Assembly: GCF_028682175.1 (NCBI RefSeq) | Contig: NZ_JANHKS010000006.1 | Span: 1 to 64,000, forward strand | Direction: 5' to 3' | Source: Pseudomonas putida | GTDB lineage: Bacteria > Pseudomonadota > Gammaproteobacteria > Pseudomonadales > Pseudomonadaceae | Length of the DNA stretch: 64,000 nt | Shown here: piece by piece, positions 10,598-20,271 of the stretch | Numbering within the stretch: the first letter of the stretch is position 1 | Layout: each line of letters starts with the position of its first letter | Notes under the pieces: model-generated | The model's input: only the letters and a program-made list of their open reading frames with translations | Told to the model about the DNA's origin: nothing | Databases searched by the model: none | Made by a program: the position numbers and the translations under genes

Positions 10598-12520
10598 ATG
10601 AGTATTTTTAGCCACTTCCAACAACGCTTTGAATCGACACGCCAGGAAGAGCTCTCGCTACAGGAGTACCTGGAGCTTTGCAAAACCGATCGCAGCGCAT
10701 ACGCCTCAGCCGCAGAGCGTCTTCTGATGGCCATTGGCGAGCCTGAGTTGTTCGACACCTCGACCAACTCCCGGCTATCACGCATCTTCTCCAACAAGGT
10801 CATCCGGCGCTATCCGGCGTTCGAGGATTTCCACGGCATGGAGGACTGCATCGAGCAAATCGTCTCGTACTTCCGCCATGCGGCCCAGGGCCTGGAAGAG
10901 AAGAAACAGATCCTTTACCTGCTCGGCCCTGTAGGCGGCGGCAAGTCGTCCCTGGCTGAAAAACTCAAACAGCTGGTCGAAAAAATACCTTTCTACGCCA
11001 TCAAGGGCTCGCCGGTTTTCGAATCGCCCTTGGGCCTGTTCAAACCCACCGAAGACGGGACGATCCTCGAAGAGGACTACGGCATCCCGCGCCGCTACCT
11101 CAACACCATCATGTCGCCATGGGCGACCAAACGACTGGCCGAGTTCGGGGGCGACATCAGCCAGTTCAAGGTGGTCAAACTCTATCCGTCGATCCTCAAC
11201 CAGATCGCCGTGGCCAAGACCGAACCTGGTGATGAAAACAACCAGGACATCTCGGCGCTCGTCGGCAAGGTCGACATCCGCAAGCTCGAGGAATACCCAC
11301 AGAACGACGCCGATGCCTACAGCTACTCGGGCGCGCTGTGCCGGGCCAACCAGGGCCTGATGGAATTCGTGGAGATGTTCAAGGCGCCGATCAAGGTCCT
11401 GCACCCACTGCTCACCGCCACCCAGGAAGGTAACTACAACAGTACCGAAGGCCTGGGCGCGATCCCGTTCACCGGTATCCTGCTGGCCCACTCCAACGAA
11501 TCGGAGTGGCACACCTTCCGCAACAACAAGAACAACGAAGCCTTCATCGACCGGATCTACATCGTCAAGGTGCCGTACTGCCTGCGCGTCAGCGACGAGA
11601 TCAAGATCTACGACAAGCTTCTGTTCAACAGCTCGCTGGCCAAGGCCCATTGCGCGCCCGACACACTGAAAATGCTCGCTCAGTTCACTGTGTTGTCGCG
11701 CCTCAAGGAGCCTGAAAACTCGAACATCTACTCCAAGATGCGGGTCTACGACGGCGAGAACCTCAAGGACACCGATCCCAAGGCCAAGTCGATCCAGGAA
11801 TATCGCGACAGCGCCGGCGTGGATGAAGGCATGAATGGCCTGTCCACCCGCTTCGCCTTCAAGATTCTGTCGAAAGTCTTCAACTTCGATCCGCACGAAG
11901 TGGCCGCCAACCCGGTTCACCTGCTGTACGTGCTGGAGCAGCAGATCGAGCAGGAACAGTTCCAGGCCGAAACCCGCGAGCGCTACCTGCGCTTCATCAA
12001 GGAATACCTGGCGCCGCGCTACATCGAGTTCATCGGCAAGGAAATCCAGACGGCGTACCTGGAGTCCTACAGCGAGTACGGCCAGAACATCTTCGACCGC
12101 TATGTGCTCTACGCGGACTTCTGGATTCAGGATCAGGAATACCGCGATCCGGAAACCGGGGAAATCCTCAACCGCGTGGCCCTGAACGAAGAACTGGAGA
12201 AGATCGAGAAACCGGCCGGCATCAGCAATCCGAAGGATTTCCGCAACGAGATCGTCAACTTCGTGCTGCGTGCTCGCGCCAACAACAACGGCAAGAACCC
12301 GACCTGGCTAAGCTACGAGAAGCTGCGCGTGGTGATCGAGAAGAAAATGTTCTCCAACACCGAGGATCTGCTGCCGGTCATCAGCTTCAACGCAAAAGCC
12401 AGCAAAGAGGATCAACAGAAGCATAACGACTTCGTTACCCGAATGGTCGAAAGGGGCTACACCGACAAACAGGTTCGCTTGCTCTCCGAGTGGTACCTGC
12501 GGGTCAGGAAATCCCAATAA
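10598..12520 (+). CDS. yeaG: PrkA/YeaG serine protein kinase
   Basis: This 640-residue protein is a PrkA-family AAA-like kinase. The Walker A motif LGPVGGGKSS lies at about residue 110, followed by the AAA core and the C-terminal PrkA kinase domain. The ATG at 10598 gives the family N-terminus (MSIFSHFQQRFE) and a ribosome site; an in-frame ATG upstream at 10529 does not. In E. coli and Pseudomonas yeaG-yeaH-ycgB are co-transcribed and linked to starvation, nitrogen and sigma S responses. The same three-gene order is seen here. Confidence 0.95.
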   Translation: MSIFSHFQQRFESTRQEELSLQEYLELCKTDRSAYASAAERLLMAIGEPELFDTSTNSRLSRIFSNKVIRRYPAFEDFHGMEDCIEQIVSYFRHAAQGLEEKKQILYLLGPVGGGKSSLAEKLKQLVEKIPFYAIKGSPVFESPLGLFKPTEDGTILEEDYGIPRRYLNTIMSPWATKRLAEFGGDISQFKVVKLYPSILNQIAVAKTEPGDENNQDISALVGKVDIRKLEEYPQNDADAYSYSGALCRANQGLMEFVEMFKAPIKVLHPLLTATQEGNYNSTEGLGAIPFTGILLAHSNESEWHTFRNNKNNEAFIDRIYIVKVPYCLRVSDEIKIYDKLLFNSSLAKAHCAPDTLKMLAQFTVLSRLKEPENSNIYSKMRVYDGENLKDTDPKAKSIQEYRDSAGVDEGMNGLSTRFAFKILSKVFNFDPHEVAANPVHLLYVLEQQIEQEQFQAETRERYLRFIKEYLAPRYIEFIGKEIQTAYLESYSEYGQNIFDRYVLYADFWIQDQEYRDPETGEILNRVALNEELEKIEKPAGISNPKDFRNEIVNFVLRARANNNGKNPTWLSYEKLRVVIEKKMFSNTEDLLPVISFNAKASKEDQQKHNDFVTRMVERGYTDKQVRLLSEWYLRVRKSQ

Positions 12521-12535
12521 GCAGCAACGAAGCAG

Positions 12536-12680
12536 CGACAAGTTGCAAGCTTCAAGCTGCAAGCCAAGAGCAATCCGGTGCGCTGGATAAGGCACCGGCA
12601 TACTTGAGGCCTGCCGCTTGGGGCGGGTAATTTGCAATCAAACTTGCAGCTTGCGGCTTAAAGCTTGCAGCTCCCCGAAG
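12536..12680. repeat. Imperfect REP pair of the AAGCTGCAAGCT class
   Basis: Between yeaG and yeaH lie inverted, degenerate copies of a palindrome built on AAGCTGCAAG / CTTGCAGCTT: about 12542-12569 and again about 12650-12673. A separate GC-rich inverted segment is between them (CCGGTGCGCTGGATAAGGCACCGG). Another copy occurs at 51519-51540. This is a different sequence family from the GGCTTGCCGGC-type REPs in the rest of the window. Confidence 0.6.
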
Positions 12681-12689
12681 GGGCCCCCT

Positions 12690-13961
12690 ATGAGCTACGT
12701 GATCGACCGACGTCTCAATGGCAAGAACAAGAGCACGGTGAACCGGCAGCGTTTCCTGCGCCGCTACCGTGACCACATCAAGAAAGCAGTGGAAGAAGCC
12801 GTCAGCCGCCGCTCCATTACCGATATGGAGCACGGCGAACAGATCAGCATTCCCGGCCGCGACATCGACGAACCGGTGCTTCACCACGGGCGCGGCGGCA
12901 AACAGACCGTCGTGCACCCCGGCAACAAGGAGTTCACCACCGGTGAACACATCGCCCGTCCACAGGGCGGCGGCGGTGGCAAAGGGCCTGGCAAGGCGAG
13001 CAACTCCGGCGAAGGCATGGACGAGTTCGTGTTCCAGATCACCCAGGAAGAATTCCTCGAATTCATGTTCGAAGACCTCGAACTGCCCAATCTGGTCAAA
13101 CGCAACCTCAGCGGCACCGACACCTTCAAGACCGTGCGCGCGGGCATCAGCAACGAAGGCAACCCGTCACGCATCAATATCATTCGCACGCTGCGTTCGG
13201 CACACGCCCGCCGCATCGCGCTGTCCGGCAGCAGCCGGGCCAAACTCAAGGAAGTGCTCGCTGAACTCGAGCGCCTGAAACGCGAAGAGCCTGACAACTT
13301 CGGCGACATCCAGGAGCTGGAAATCGAAGCCGAGCGTCTGCAGGCACGGATCAAGCGCGTACCCTACCTGGACACCTTCGACCTCAAGTACAACCTGCTG
13401 GTCAAGCAGCCCAACCCCAGCTCCAAGGCCGTCATGTTCTGCCTGATGGACGTCTCGGGCTCCATGACCCAGGCGACCAAGGACATCGCCAAGCGCTTCT
13501 TCATCCTGCTGTACCTGTTCCTGAAGCGGAACTACGACAAGATCGAAGTGGTGTTCATCCGCCATCACACCAGTGCGCGGGAAGTGGACGAAGAGGAGTT
13601 TTTCTATTCCCGGGAAACCGGCGGCACCATCGTCTCCAGTGCCCTGAAACTGATGCAGGAGATCATGGCCGAGCGCTACCCCACCAATGAGTGGAACATC
13701 TACGCAGCCCAGGCCTCCGACGGCGACAACTGGAACGACGACTCGCCCATCTGCCGCGACATTCTGATCAACCAGATCATGCCGTTCGTGCAGTACTACA
13801 CTTACGTCGAAATCACCCCACGCGAGCATCAGGCGCTGTGGTTCGAATACGAGCGCATCGGCGAGGCCTTCGCCGACACGTTCGCCCAGCAGCAGCTGGT
13901 CTCTGCCGGTGACATCTATCCGGTATTCCGTGAACTCTTCCAGCGCAGGTTAGTGACATGA
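12690..13961 (+). CDS. yeaH: YeaH/YhbH family (DUF444) protein
   Basis: This 423-residue protein belongs to the DUF444 YeaH/YhbH family, always found next to PrkA and SpoVR-type genes. The N-terminus ([21 protein letters not shown]) is characteristic. A glycine-rich loop follows ([12 protein letters not shown], about residue 95). The C-terminal half is von Willebrand A-like, with a MIDAS-type DVSGSMT at about residue 252. The ATG at 12690 follows GAAGGGG, which itself sits in a small CCCC-GAA-GGGG hairpin. The stop overlaps ycgB (ATGA). Confidence 0.93.
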   Translation: MSYVIDRRLNGKNKSTVNRQRFLRRYRDHIKKAVEEAVSRRSITDMEHGEQISIPGRDIDEPVLHHGRGGKQTVVHPGNKEFTTGEHIARPQGGGGGKGPGKASNSGEGMDEFVFQITQEEFLEFMFEDLELPNLVKRNLSGTDTFKTVRAGISNEGNPSRINIIRTLRSAHARRIALSGSSRAKLKEVLAELERLKREEPDNFGDIQELEIEAERLQARIKRVPYLDTFDLKYNLLVKQPNPSSKAVMFCLMDVSGSMTQATKDIAKRFFILLYLFLKRNYDKIEVVFIRHHTSAREVDEEEFFYSRETGGTIVSSALKLMQEIMAERYPTNEWNIYAAQASDGDNWNDDSPICRDILINQIMPFVQYYTYVEITPREHQALWFEYERIGEAFADTFAQQQLVSAGDIYPVFRELFQRRLVT

Positions 13962-15520
13962 CCGGTAGAGAGCAGAAACGCCAACCCCTTTCCACGGGTT
14001 CAGAGTGGACGTTCGAACTGATCCAGGCCTATGACCGGGAGATCAGCCGCATCGCCGAGCGTTATGCCCTGGACACCTACCCCAACCAGATCGAGGTGAT
14101 CACCGCCGAGCAGATGATGGACGCCTATGCGTCGGTCGGCATGCCGCTGGGCTATCACCATTGGTCCTACGGCAAGCATTTCCTGAGCACCGAAAAATCC
14201 TACTCACGCGGGCAGATGGGTCTGGCCTACGAGATCGTCATCAACTCCGATCCGTGCATCGCTTATCTGATGGAAGAAAACACCATCTGCATGCAGGCCC
14301 TGGTCGTGGCCCATGCCTGCTATGGCCACAACAGCTTCTTCAAGGGCAATTACCTGTTCCGCACCTGGACCGACGCCAGCTCGATCATCGATTACCTGGT
14401 GTTCGCCAAGCAGTACATCATGCAATGCGAGGAGCGCCACGGCATCGACGCCGTCGAGGACCTGCTCGACTCCTGCCATGCGTTGATGAATTACGGCGTC
14501 GACCGCTACAAGCGCCCCTACCCTATCTCGGCCGAAGAAGAACGCCGCCGGCAGAAGGATCGGGAAGAGCACCTGCAGAAGCAGATCAACGATCTGTGGC
14601 GCACCATCCCGAAAAACGCCAACAAGAACGACAAGGAGGATTACTCGCGCTTCCCCGCAGAACCGCAGGAAAACATCCTCTATTTCATTGAAAAGCACGC
14701 GCCCTTGCTGGAGCCATGGCAGCGTGAAGTGGTGCGCATCGTGCGCAAGATCGCGCAGTATTTTTATCCACAGCGCCAGACCCAGGTGATGAACGAAGGC
14801 TGGGCGACGTTTTGGCACTACACCTTGATGAACGACCTGTACGACGAAGGCCTGGTCACTGACGGATTCATGCTCGAATTCCTGCAGTCCCACACCAGCG
14901 TGGTGTTCCAGCCCGGCTTCGACAGCCCGTACTACAGCGGCATCAACCCCTACACCCTGGGCTTTGCGATGTACCAGGACATCCGCCGCATGTGCGAGCA
15001 CCCAACTGAAGAGGATCGCCGCTGGTTCCCCGAACTTGCCGGCACAGACTGGCTCACTGCCGTGAAGTTCGCCATGAGCAGCTTCAAGGACGAGAGCTTC
15101 ATCCTGCAGTACCTGTCACCCAAGGTCATTCGTGACCTGAAGCTGTTCAGCATCCTGGATGACGACCAGAAAGACGATCTGCTGGTGCCTGCCATCCATG
15201 ACGAAACCGGCTACAGGACCATCAGAGAGACTCTGGCCGCCCAGTACAATCTGGGCAATCGTGAACCCAACGTGCAGATCTACAGCATCGACCGTCGCGG
15301 CGACCGCTCCCTGACCCTGCGCCACCAGCAGCATGACCGCAAACCGCTGGGCGACTCCACCGACGAGGTGCTCAAACACCTGCATCGCCTGTGGGGTTTC
15401 GATATCCATCTGGAAACGCTCCAGGGCGACCAGATCATGAAAGTCCACCACGTGCCACCGAGAAGCGAACACGCTGACAGTGAATATCCCCGGCTCGACC
15501 TCGCGGTCGTTCACCTTTAG
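13958..15520 (+). CDS. ycgB: SpoVR family protein YcgB
   Basis: This 520-residue protein is a full-length SpoVR-like protein, the third member of the PrkA operon. Recognisable segments are [10 protein letters not shown], the conserved acidic and histidine-rich centre including [11 protein letters not shown], and a C-terminal cystatin-like extension. The biochemical activity is unknown; work in other bacteria ties the YeaG/YeaH/YcgB trio to stationary-phase physiology and peptidoglycan or sporulation-like processes. It begins inside the yeaH stop codon. Confidence 0.93.
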   Translation: MTGREQKRQPLSTGSEWTFELIQAYDREISRIAERYALDTYPNQIEVITAEQMMDAYASVGMPLGYHHWSYGKHFLSTEKSYSRGQMGLAYEIVINSDPCIAYLMEENTICMQALVVAHACYGHNSFFKGNYLFRTWTDASSIIDYLVFAKQYIMQCEERHGIDAVEDLLDSCHALMNYGVDRYKRPYPISAEEERRRQKDREEHLQKQINDLWRTIPKNANKNDKEDYSRFPAEPQENILYFIEKHAPLLEPWQREVVRIVRKIAQYFYPQRQTQVMNEGWATFWHYTLMNDLYDEGLVTDGFMLEFLQSHTSVVFQPGFDSPYYSGINPYTLGFAMYQDIRRMCEHPTEEDRRWFPELAGTDWLTAVKFAMSSFKDESFILQYLSPKVIRDLKLFSILDDDQKDDLLVPAIHDETGYRTIRETLAAQYNLGNREPNVQIYSIDRRGDRSLTLRHQQHDRKPLGDSTDEVLKHLHRLWGFDIHLETLQGDQIMKVHHVPPRSEHADSEYPRLDLAVVHL

Positions 15521-15591
15521 GGGATAACGCAATTGCCGCCTCCGCACGCGTGACATTAGGTTTATCCTGTCGCGCTTACGGAGGCTTTTTT

Positions 15592-16821
15592 ATGCAGATC
15601 TATAAAGTTGGCGGCGCCGTGCGTGATCGCCTGCTGGGCAAACCTGTGGCTGACACTGACTGGGTGGTCGTCGGTGCGACAACCGACGAGATGCTCATCA
15701 AGGGCTATCGGCCGGTCGGAACAGACTTCCCGGTATTTCTGCACCCGCTGACCGGTGAGGAATATGCCCTGGCCCGCACCGAGCGCAAGACTGCTCCGGG
15801 CTATGGCGGATTCGTGTTTCACGCAGACCCTGAAGTCACGCTCGAAGAGGATCTGAACCGCCGCGACCTGACCATCAATGCCATTGCAGAAGACAAGGAC
15901 GGCCACCTGACCGATCCCTTCCATGGCCAGCGCGACCTCGAACTGCGCATTTTGCGTCACGTATCGCCGGCGTTCGAGGAAGATCCCCTTCGTGTGCTGC
16001 GGGTTGCGCGCTTTGCTGCGCGGTATGCGCCTGACGGTTTCACCATTGCCCCGGAAACGCTGAGCCTGATGCGTAGGCTCAGCGGCTCGGGCGAACTGCA
16101 GGCCCTGACGCCCGAGCGCAGCTGGAAGGAAATTTCCCGCGCCTTGATGGAAAAAGAGCCACAGGTGTTCATCCAAGTCCTGCGTGACTGCGGGGCGCTG
16201 AAGGTGCTGATGCCGGAGATCGACACCCTGTTCGGCATCCCCCAGCCTGAAGCCCATCACCCTGAAATCGATACCGGCCTGCATGTGCTGAGCGTTCTGC
16301 ATCAGGCGGCGCTGCATGAACAACCCCTCAGCGTGCGCTGGGCCTGCCTGCTCCACGACCTGGGCAAGGGCCTGACGCCCGAGGAAGAGTGGCCTCGGCA
16401 TATCGCCCATGAGCACAAAGGGCTCAAGGCGATCAAGGCGGTCAACCTGCGGTTCAAGGTCCCAAGGGATTGCCAGGAACTGGCGCTGCTGGTCGGCCAG
16501 TACCACACCCATGGTCACCGTGCCCTGGAGCTAAAGCCATCGACCCTGCTCGACCTGCTGCAGAGCTTCGACGTTTATCGTCGGCCACAGCGCTTCGAGG
16601 AGTTCATCGTTTCCTGCGAGATGGACGCCCGGGGGCGCAAGGGGTTCGAAGACCGCAGTTATCCACAGGCCCATTACCTGCGCGGCGCCGCCGAAGCCGC
16701 CCGGCAAGTCGCGGTGCAGCCGTTGCTGGACAAGGGTTTTCAAGGACAGGAATTGGGTGAAGCGCTCAAGCGCGAAAGGCTGGACACCCTGACGACCTAC
16801 AAGGCCTCATACCAACCCTGA
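15592..16821 (+). CDS. cca: Multifunctional CCA-adding tRNA nucleotidyltransferase
   Basis: This 409-residue enzyme adds or repairs the 3' CCA of tRNA. The class II polymerase-beta head has [10 protein letters not shown] and the metal motif [19 protein letters not shown] follows, and a C-terminal HD domain (HDLGKG at about residue 260) gives the phosphohydrolase activities of the E. coli-type enzyme. The ATG at 15592 is preceded by GGAGG at 15580; an in-frame upstream start at 15550 overlaps this site and is rejected. Confidence 0.95.
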   Translation: MQIYKVGGAVRDRLLGKPVADTDWVVVGATTDEMLIKGYRPVGTDFPVFLHPLTGEEYALARTERKTAPGYGGFVFHADPEVTLEEDLNRRDLTINAIAEDKDGHLTDPFHGQRDLELRILRHVSPAFEEDPLRVLRVARFAARYAPDGFTIAPETLSLMRRLSGSGELQALTPERSWKEISRALMEKEPQVFIQVLRDCGALKVLMPEIDTLFGIPQPEAHHPEIDTGLHVLSVLHQAALHEQPLSVRWACLLHDLGKGLTPEEEWPRHIAHEHKGLKAIKAVNLRFKVPRDCQELALLVGQYHTHGHRALELKPSTLLDLLQSFDVYRRPQRFEEFIVSCEMDARGRKGFEDRSYPQAHYLRGAAEAARQVAVQPLLDKGFQGQELGEALKRERLDTLTTYKASYQP

Positions 16822-16871
16822 CAGATACTGTAGATACCCTGCTACCTGCAGCCGATGCGTCAGGACAACTC

Positions 16872-16960
16872 TGTGGGAGCGGGCTTGCCCGCGAATGCGT
16901 CAGACCTGACGCATCGAGGGTGGCTGAACCGCTGCCTTCGCGGGCAAGCCCGCTCCCACA
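16872..16960. repeat. REP doublet (REPIN), GGGAGCGGGCTTGCCCGCGAA class
   Basis: Two near-perfect inverted arms (16872-16895 and 16937-16960) with a spacer that itself contains an inverted GCGTCAG/CTGACGC. It lies between the convergent cca and folK-like genes. The arm sequence is the common Pseudomonas REP core. Confidence 0.9.
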
Positions 16961-17017
16961 CCCCCCCCCATTGATCGACGATCGTCGTTATCCTATATCC
17001 GTAGCAGTCCGGCCGGG

Positions 17018-17545
17018 TCAGGGGGTATTCAAAAGCGCGCTCGGCGTCAGCTGATCACCGCGCCATTCAAACGCCACCGGCCACAACTGCTGATCGATCT
17101 GCGTATCAGCCCACAACCGCGCAAACGGCACACCCACCCCCGGGTGCAAACGCTTCGGCGCAATCAGCGACAGCGGCCACAACACGAACGCATTCTTCAG
17201 AATCTCGGCCCGCGGGAGCACCAGTCCGTCGAAATTGCCGACATGTTCGTCGAACAGCAGCACATCGATATCCAGCGGCAAGCCTTTGCGATCCGGCGCA
17301 TACCGGCCGTTATCGGCCTCGATGAACTTCAACCGGCGATCCAGCTCGATCAGCGGCAGGTCCGTGAGCGCCGAGACCACCAGATTGAAGAACGGCCCGC
17401 TCTTGATCCCCACTGCATGGCTCTCGAACACCGGCGAGCAGCTCATGTCAGTGAGGAAGCCGGCCAGCGCATCGAGCCCGGCGCACAGGTGCTGCTCGCG
17501 GTCGATATTGCTGCCCAGGCCCAGGAAAATCCGTGTCAGCGACAT
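17018..17545 (-). CDS. FolK-like (HPPK family) protein, divergent paralogue
   Basis: This 175-residue protein has the HPPK fold signature (LGLGSNIDRE at the N-terminus, FFNLVV, GRY, LDIDVLLFD, FVLWPLSLIAP). HPPK transfers pyrophosphate from ATP to 6-hydroxymethyl-dihydropterin in folate synthesis. It is atypical: the usual RWGPRTLDIDLL motif is reduced to DRKGLPLDID, and the PH after the following strand is absent. Pseudomonas usually has a standard folK with panB elsewhere, so this may be a second copy. It overlaps folB by 10 bases. Activity is uncertain. Confidence 0.75.
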   Translation of the reverse strand: MSLTRIFLGLGSNIDREQHLCAGLDALAGFLTDMSCSPVFESHAVGIKSGPFFNLVVSALTDLPLIELDRRLKFIEADNGRYAPDRKGLPLDIDVLLFDEHVGNFDGLVLPRAEILKNAFVLWPLSLIAPKRLHPGVGVPFARLWADTQIDQQLWPVAFEWRGDQLTPSALLNTP

Positions 17546-17889
17546 CCGCGCTCGATCTCCACACCCACGCCCTTGGCGGCTGGAACGGCGCCTGGCTTGG
17601 TCAGCTTGAGGTGCATCCAGGGAATGTTGAACTCGCTCATCAGCACCTCGCACAGGCGCTCGGCGAAGGTCTCGACCAGTTCGAACTTCGAAACTTCGGC
17701 AAACGCCTGAATACGGGCAGAAACGCTGGCGTAGTCGAGCGCCTTGCTCAGGTCGTCACCGGCTGCCGCAGGGCGGTTGTCCCAGGCAAAACTCAGGTCC
17801 AGACGCAGGCACTGGCGAATGCTGCGTTCCCAGTCGTAGGCGCCGATCACCGTGTCGACTTCCAGACCCTCAATGAAAACTCTGTCCAA
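17536..17889 (-). CDS. folB: Dihydroneopterin aldolase FolB
   Basis: This 117-residue protein is a complete FolB, converting dihydroneopterin to hydroxymethyl-dihydropterin and glycolaldehyde. The N-terminal [21 protein letters not shown] and the C-terminal LTKPGAVP loop with the catalytic lysine are present. I placed the start at a TTG (17889) because GGAGAGAAAGG precedes it directly and homologues begin MDRVFIEG; another TTG eight codons upstream lacks support. It is transcribed divergently from plsY. Confidence 0.9.
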   Translation of the reverse strand: MDRVFIEGLEVDTVIGAYDWERSIRQCLRLDLSFAWDNRPAAAGDDLSKALDYASVSARIQAFAEVSKFELVETFAERLCEVLMSEFNIPWMHLKLTKPGAVPAAKGVGVEIERGCR

Positions 17890-17963
17890 GCCTTTCTCTC
17901 CGTTGCACGACAAGGGCGCGATGCGCCGTTAGAATCAAGCCATCCTCGCCCGGAATGGTTAGC

Positions 17964-18533
17964 ATGTTTTGGTCACTGGCGATCGTCGCCTACCTGCTCG
18001 GCTCACTGTCCTTCGCCATCCTGCTCAGCCGCATCACCGGCAGTCCGGACCCGCGCGCCAGCGGTTCAGGCAACGCCGGCGCTACCAACATGCTGCGCCT
18101 GGCGGGCAAGAAGCTCGCGATCCTGACCCTGATCGGCGACGTCTGCAAAGGGCTTGTGCCCGTGCTGATCGCCAGCTGGATCGGCCTGGATCCTCGTCAA
18201 CAGGCCTGGATCGGCGTTTGCGCCGTTCTGGGGCACCTGTTTCCGCTGTACTTCCGCTTCCGTGGCGGCAAGGGTGTTGCCACCGCTGCCGGCATGCTGC
18301 TGGGGCTCTACTTCCCCGCCGCCTTGCTGGCCATCGCCGCCTGGCTGCTGACGTTCTACCTGACCCGCACCAGCTCACTGGCTTCGTTGATCGCAACGCC
18401 GCTGACCCTGCCACTACTGGCCTGGCAGCAACCCCACGCACTGGTGCCGATGAGCGTGCTGACCTTGCTGATCGTCTGGCGACATCGCGGCAATTTACGC
18501 GACCTGTTCGCCGGGCGCGAACGGCATTTTTAA
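17964..18533 (+). CDS. plsY: Acyl-phosphate:glycerol-3-phosphate acyltransferase PlsY
   Basis: This 189-residue inner-membrane enzyme makes lysophosphatidic acid from acyl-phosphate. Five hydrophobic segments are visible. The three PlsY cytoplasmic motifs are present: [12 protein letters not shown] (about residue 37), [18 protein letters not shown] (about 92) and a later TRTSSLASL segment. An alternative ATG lies three codons upstream at 17955. Gene order folB/plsY/tsaD is common in Pseudomonas. Confidence 0.95.
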   Translation: MFWSLAIVAYLLGSLSFAILLSRITGSPDPRASGSGNAGATNMLRLAGKKLAILTLIGDVCKGLVPVLIASWIGLDPRQQAWIGVCAVLGHLFPLYFRFRGGKGVATAAGMLLGLYFPAALLAIAAWLLTFYLTRTSSLASLIATPLTLPLLAWQQPHALVPMSVLTLLIVWRHRGNLRDLFAGRERHF

Positions 18534-18545
18534 TCCCATAAGCTG

Positions 18546-18569
18546 AAAAAGGCTCATTCGAGCCTTTTT
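18546..18569. terminator. Bidirectional terminator between plsY and tsaD
   Basis: A perfect 10-base stem AAAAAGGCTC / GAGCCTTTTT with a four-base loop lies between two convergent genes. The A run and T run make it work in both directions. Confidence 0.9.
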
Positions 18570-18587
18570 CGTCGACCAGCCCCTGCA

Positions 18588-19613
18588 TTACAGGCCCGGC
18601 AATTGCTCCATCGGCCAACGGGCCTGGACGGTAATGCTCAGGTCTTCCTTCTGGCCCGCCTGCAAACGCTGGCAACCGGCGAACGCGATCATCGCGCCGT
18701 TATCGGTGCAGAACTCGGGCCGTGCGTAATACACATTGCCGCCCAGACCGTCGAGCATCTGCTCCAGCGAAGCGCGCAACGCACGGTTGGCACTCACACC
18801 GCCGGCGATCACCAGACGCTTGAGGCCAGTCTGCTTCAGGGCGCGCTTGCACTTGATGGTGAGAGTCTCCACCACCGCCTGCTGGAAGGCCAGCGCGATG
18901 TCGCAACGGGTCTGCTCGCTGTCGTCTCCAGCACTCTGGCACTGCTGCCAGGTGTTCAGGGCGGAGGTTTTCAGGCCGCTGAAGCTGAAAGTCAGGCCCG
19001 GACGGTCGGTCATTGGCCGCGGGAAGGTGAAACGCCCCTCGACGCCCTTGAGTGCCAGACGGGAGATTTCCGGGCCACCCGGATAATTCAGGCCCATCAT
19101 TTTTGCGGTCTTGTCGAAAGCTTCGCCGGCGGCGTCATCCAGGGTCTCGCCCAACAGCTCGTAATGGCCGATGCCATCGACACGAACCAGCTGGGTATGG
19201 CCACCGGAAACCAACAAAGCGACGAACGGAAACTCTGGCGGTGTTTCCTCCAGCATCGGCGCCAGAAGATGCCCTTCCATGTGGTGTACACCCAGCGCCG
19301 GAATGCCCCAGGCGAAGGCCAGCGCCTGGGCGCAGGAAGCCCCCACCAGCAGCGCGCCGACCAGGCCCGGGCCAGCGGTATAGGCGATGGCGTCGATCTC
19401 GGTGGCCGCGCAGTCGGCTTCGGCCAACACCTGCCGGATCAGCGGCAGCATGCGTTTGACGTGATCGCGCGAGGCAAGCTCGGGCACCACCCCGCCGTAG
19501 ACACGGTGCAGGTCGATCTGACTGAACAATGCATCGGCGAGCAGGCCGCGTTCGCTGTCGTACAGCGCAACGCCGGTCTCGTCGCAAGAGGTTTCCAGAC
19601 CCAGTACTAACAT
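18588..19613 (-). CDS. tsaD: tRNA N6-threonylcarbamoyladenosine transferase TsaD
   Basis: This 341-residue ASKHA-fold protein is the catalytic subunit of the t6A37 complex, acting with TsaB, TsaC and TsaE on ANN-decoding tRNAs. [11 protein letters not shown] at the N-terminus and HHMEGH (metal-binding histidines, about residue 110) are present, followed by VSGGHTQL and the C-terminal ATP-binding [10 protein letters not shown]. The ATG at 19613 gives the universal [14 protein letters not shown] start; codons further upstream do not fit. Confidence 0.96.
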   Translation of the reverse strand: MLVLGLETSCDETGVALYDSERGLLADALFSQIDLHRVYGGVVPELASRDHVKRMLPLIRQVLAEADCAATEIDAIAYTAGPGLVGALLVGASCAQALAFAWGIPALGVHHMEGHLLAPMLEETPPEFPFVALLVSGGHTQLVRVDGIGHYELLGETLDDAAGEAFDKTAKMMGLNYPGGPEISRLALKGVEGRFTFPRPMTDRPGLTFSFSGLKTSALNTWQQCQSAGDDSEQTRCDIALAFQQAVVETLTIKCKRALKQTGLKRLVIAGGVSANRALRASLEQMLDGLGGNVYYARPEFCTDNGAMIAFAGCQRLQAGQKEDLSITVQARWPMEQLPGL

Positions 19614-19626
19614 GGGATACGCCTTG

Positions 19627-19655
19627 TTGAGGCCAAATTCGAAGGCGCGCATAAT
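19627..19655 (+). promoter_or_regulatory. Probable sigma-70 promoter for rpsU-dnaG-rpoD
   Basis: TTGAGG (19627-19632) and CATAAT (19650-19655) are separated by exactly 17 bases, matching 4/6 and 5/6 consensus positions. This leaves an rpsU leader of about 150 bases that contains an inverted repeat AAGGGGTT...AACCCTT at about 19717-19740. It lies just upstream of the divergent tsaD gene. Confidence 0.6.
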
Positions 19656-19809
19656 AGTCGCCGCTCATGCCTGCGACCAGCGGTTTTCGATCAGAGGCTT
19701 TGCATTCCTCGCGACAAGGGGTTAACATCCGCAACCCTTAAAAACCGACGTACTTAGTGCAAGCGTTGCACGAGGCGTTGACCCCGGTAATGAATGAAGG
19801 TAGCTCTGG

Positions 19810-20025
19810 ATGCCAGCCGTCAAAGTTAAAGAGAACGAACCCTTCGACGTAGCTCTGCGTCGTTTCAAGCGCTCCTGCGAAAAAGCCGGTGTTCTGGCTG
19901 AAGTTCGTAGCCGCGAATTTTACGAGAAGCCGACTTCTGAGCGTAAGCGCAAGGCAGCTGCTGCTGTCAAACGTCACGCCAAGAAAGTACAGCGCGAACA
20001 GCGCCGCGCCGTTCGTCTGTACTAA
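19810..20025 (+). CDS. rpsU: 30S ribosomal protein S21
   Basis: This 71-residue basic protein is S21 from end to end ([21 protein letters not shown], arginine- and lysine-rich C-terminus). It is needed for initiation on natural mRNAs. It is the first gene of the macromolecular-synthesis operon rpsU-dnaG-rpoD, here in the canonical order. Confidence 0.98.
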
Positions 20026-20054
20026 TACAGACGTTCGTCGCAAGCTTCTGCCTC

Positions 20055-20074
20055 GCCCGGCCCACAAGCCGGGC
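20055..20074 (+). terminator. rpsU-dnaG internal hairpin (attenuator)
   Basis: Perfect 7-base stem GCCCGGC / GCCGGGC with loop CCACAA, 30 bases after rpsU. The T run comes only later (after about 14 bases), so it is probably a leaky terminator. A partial terminator at this place is known in the E. coli operon and reduces dnaG relative to rpsU. Confidence 0.55.
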
Positions 20075-20271
20075 TGCCGGCAGTTGCAGTTTTAGCCTCA
20101 CGCTACACAGACCGAGGCTGTCGACGCCGCAGATGCGACCTAGACACACTCCGTCGAACTCTTCCTGCCTGCTTCAGGCATCGCTGGCCGGTCTACACTG
20201 ACCGAGCAACCGTCGTTACGCTTTGGATTCGCCACGATCGTTCTGGCGGGGCGCCTGATGATGAGAACGCC

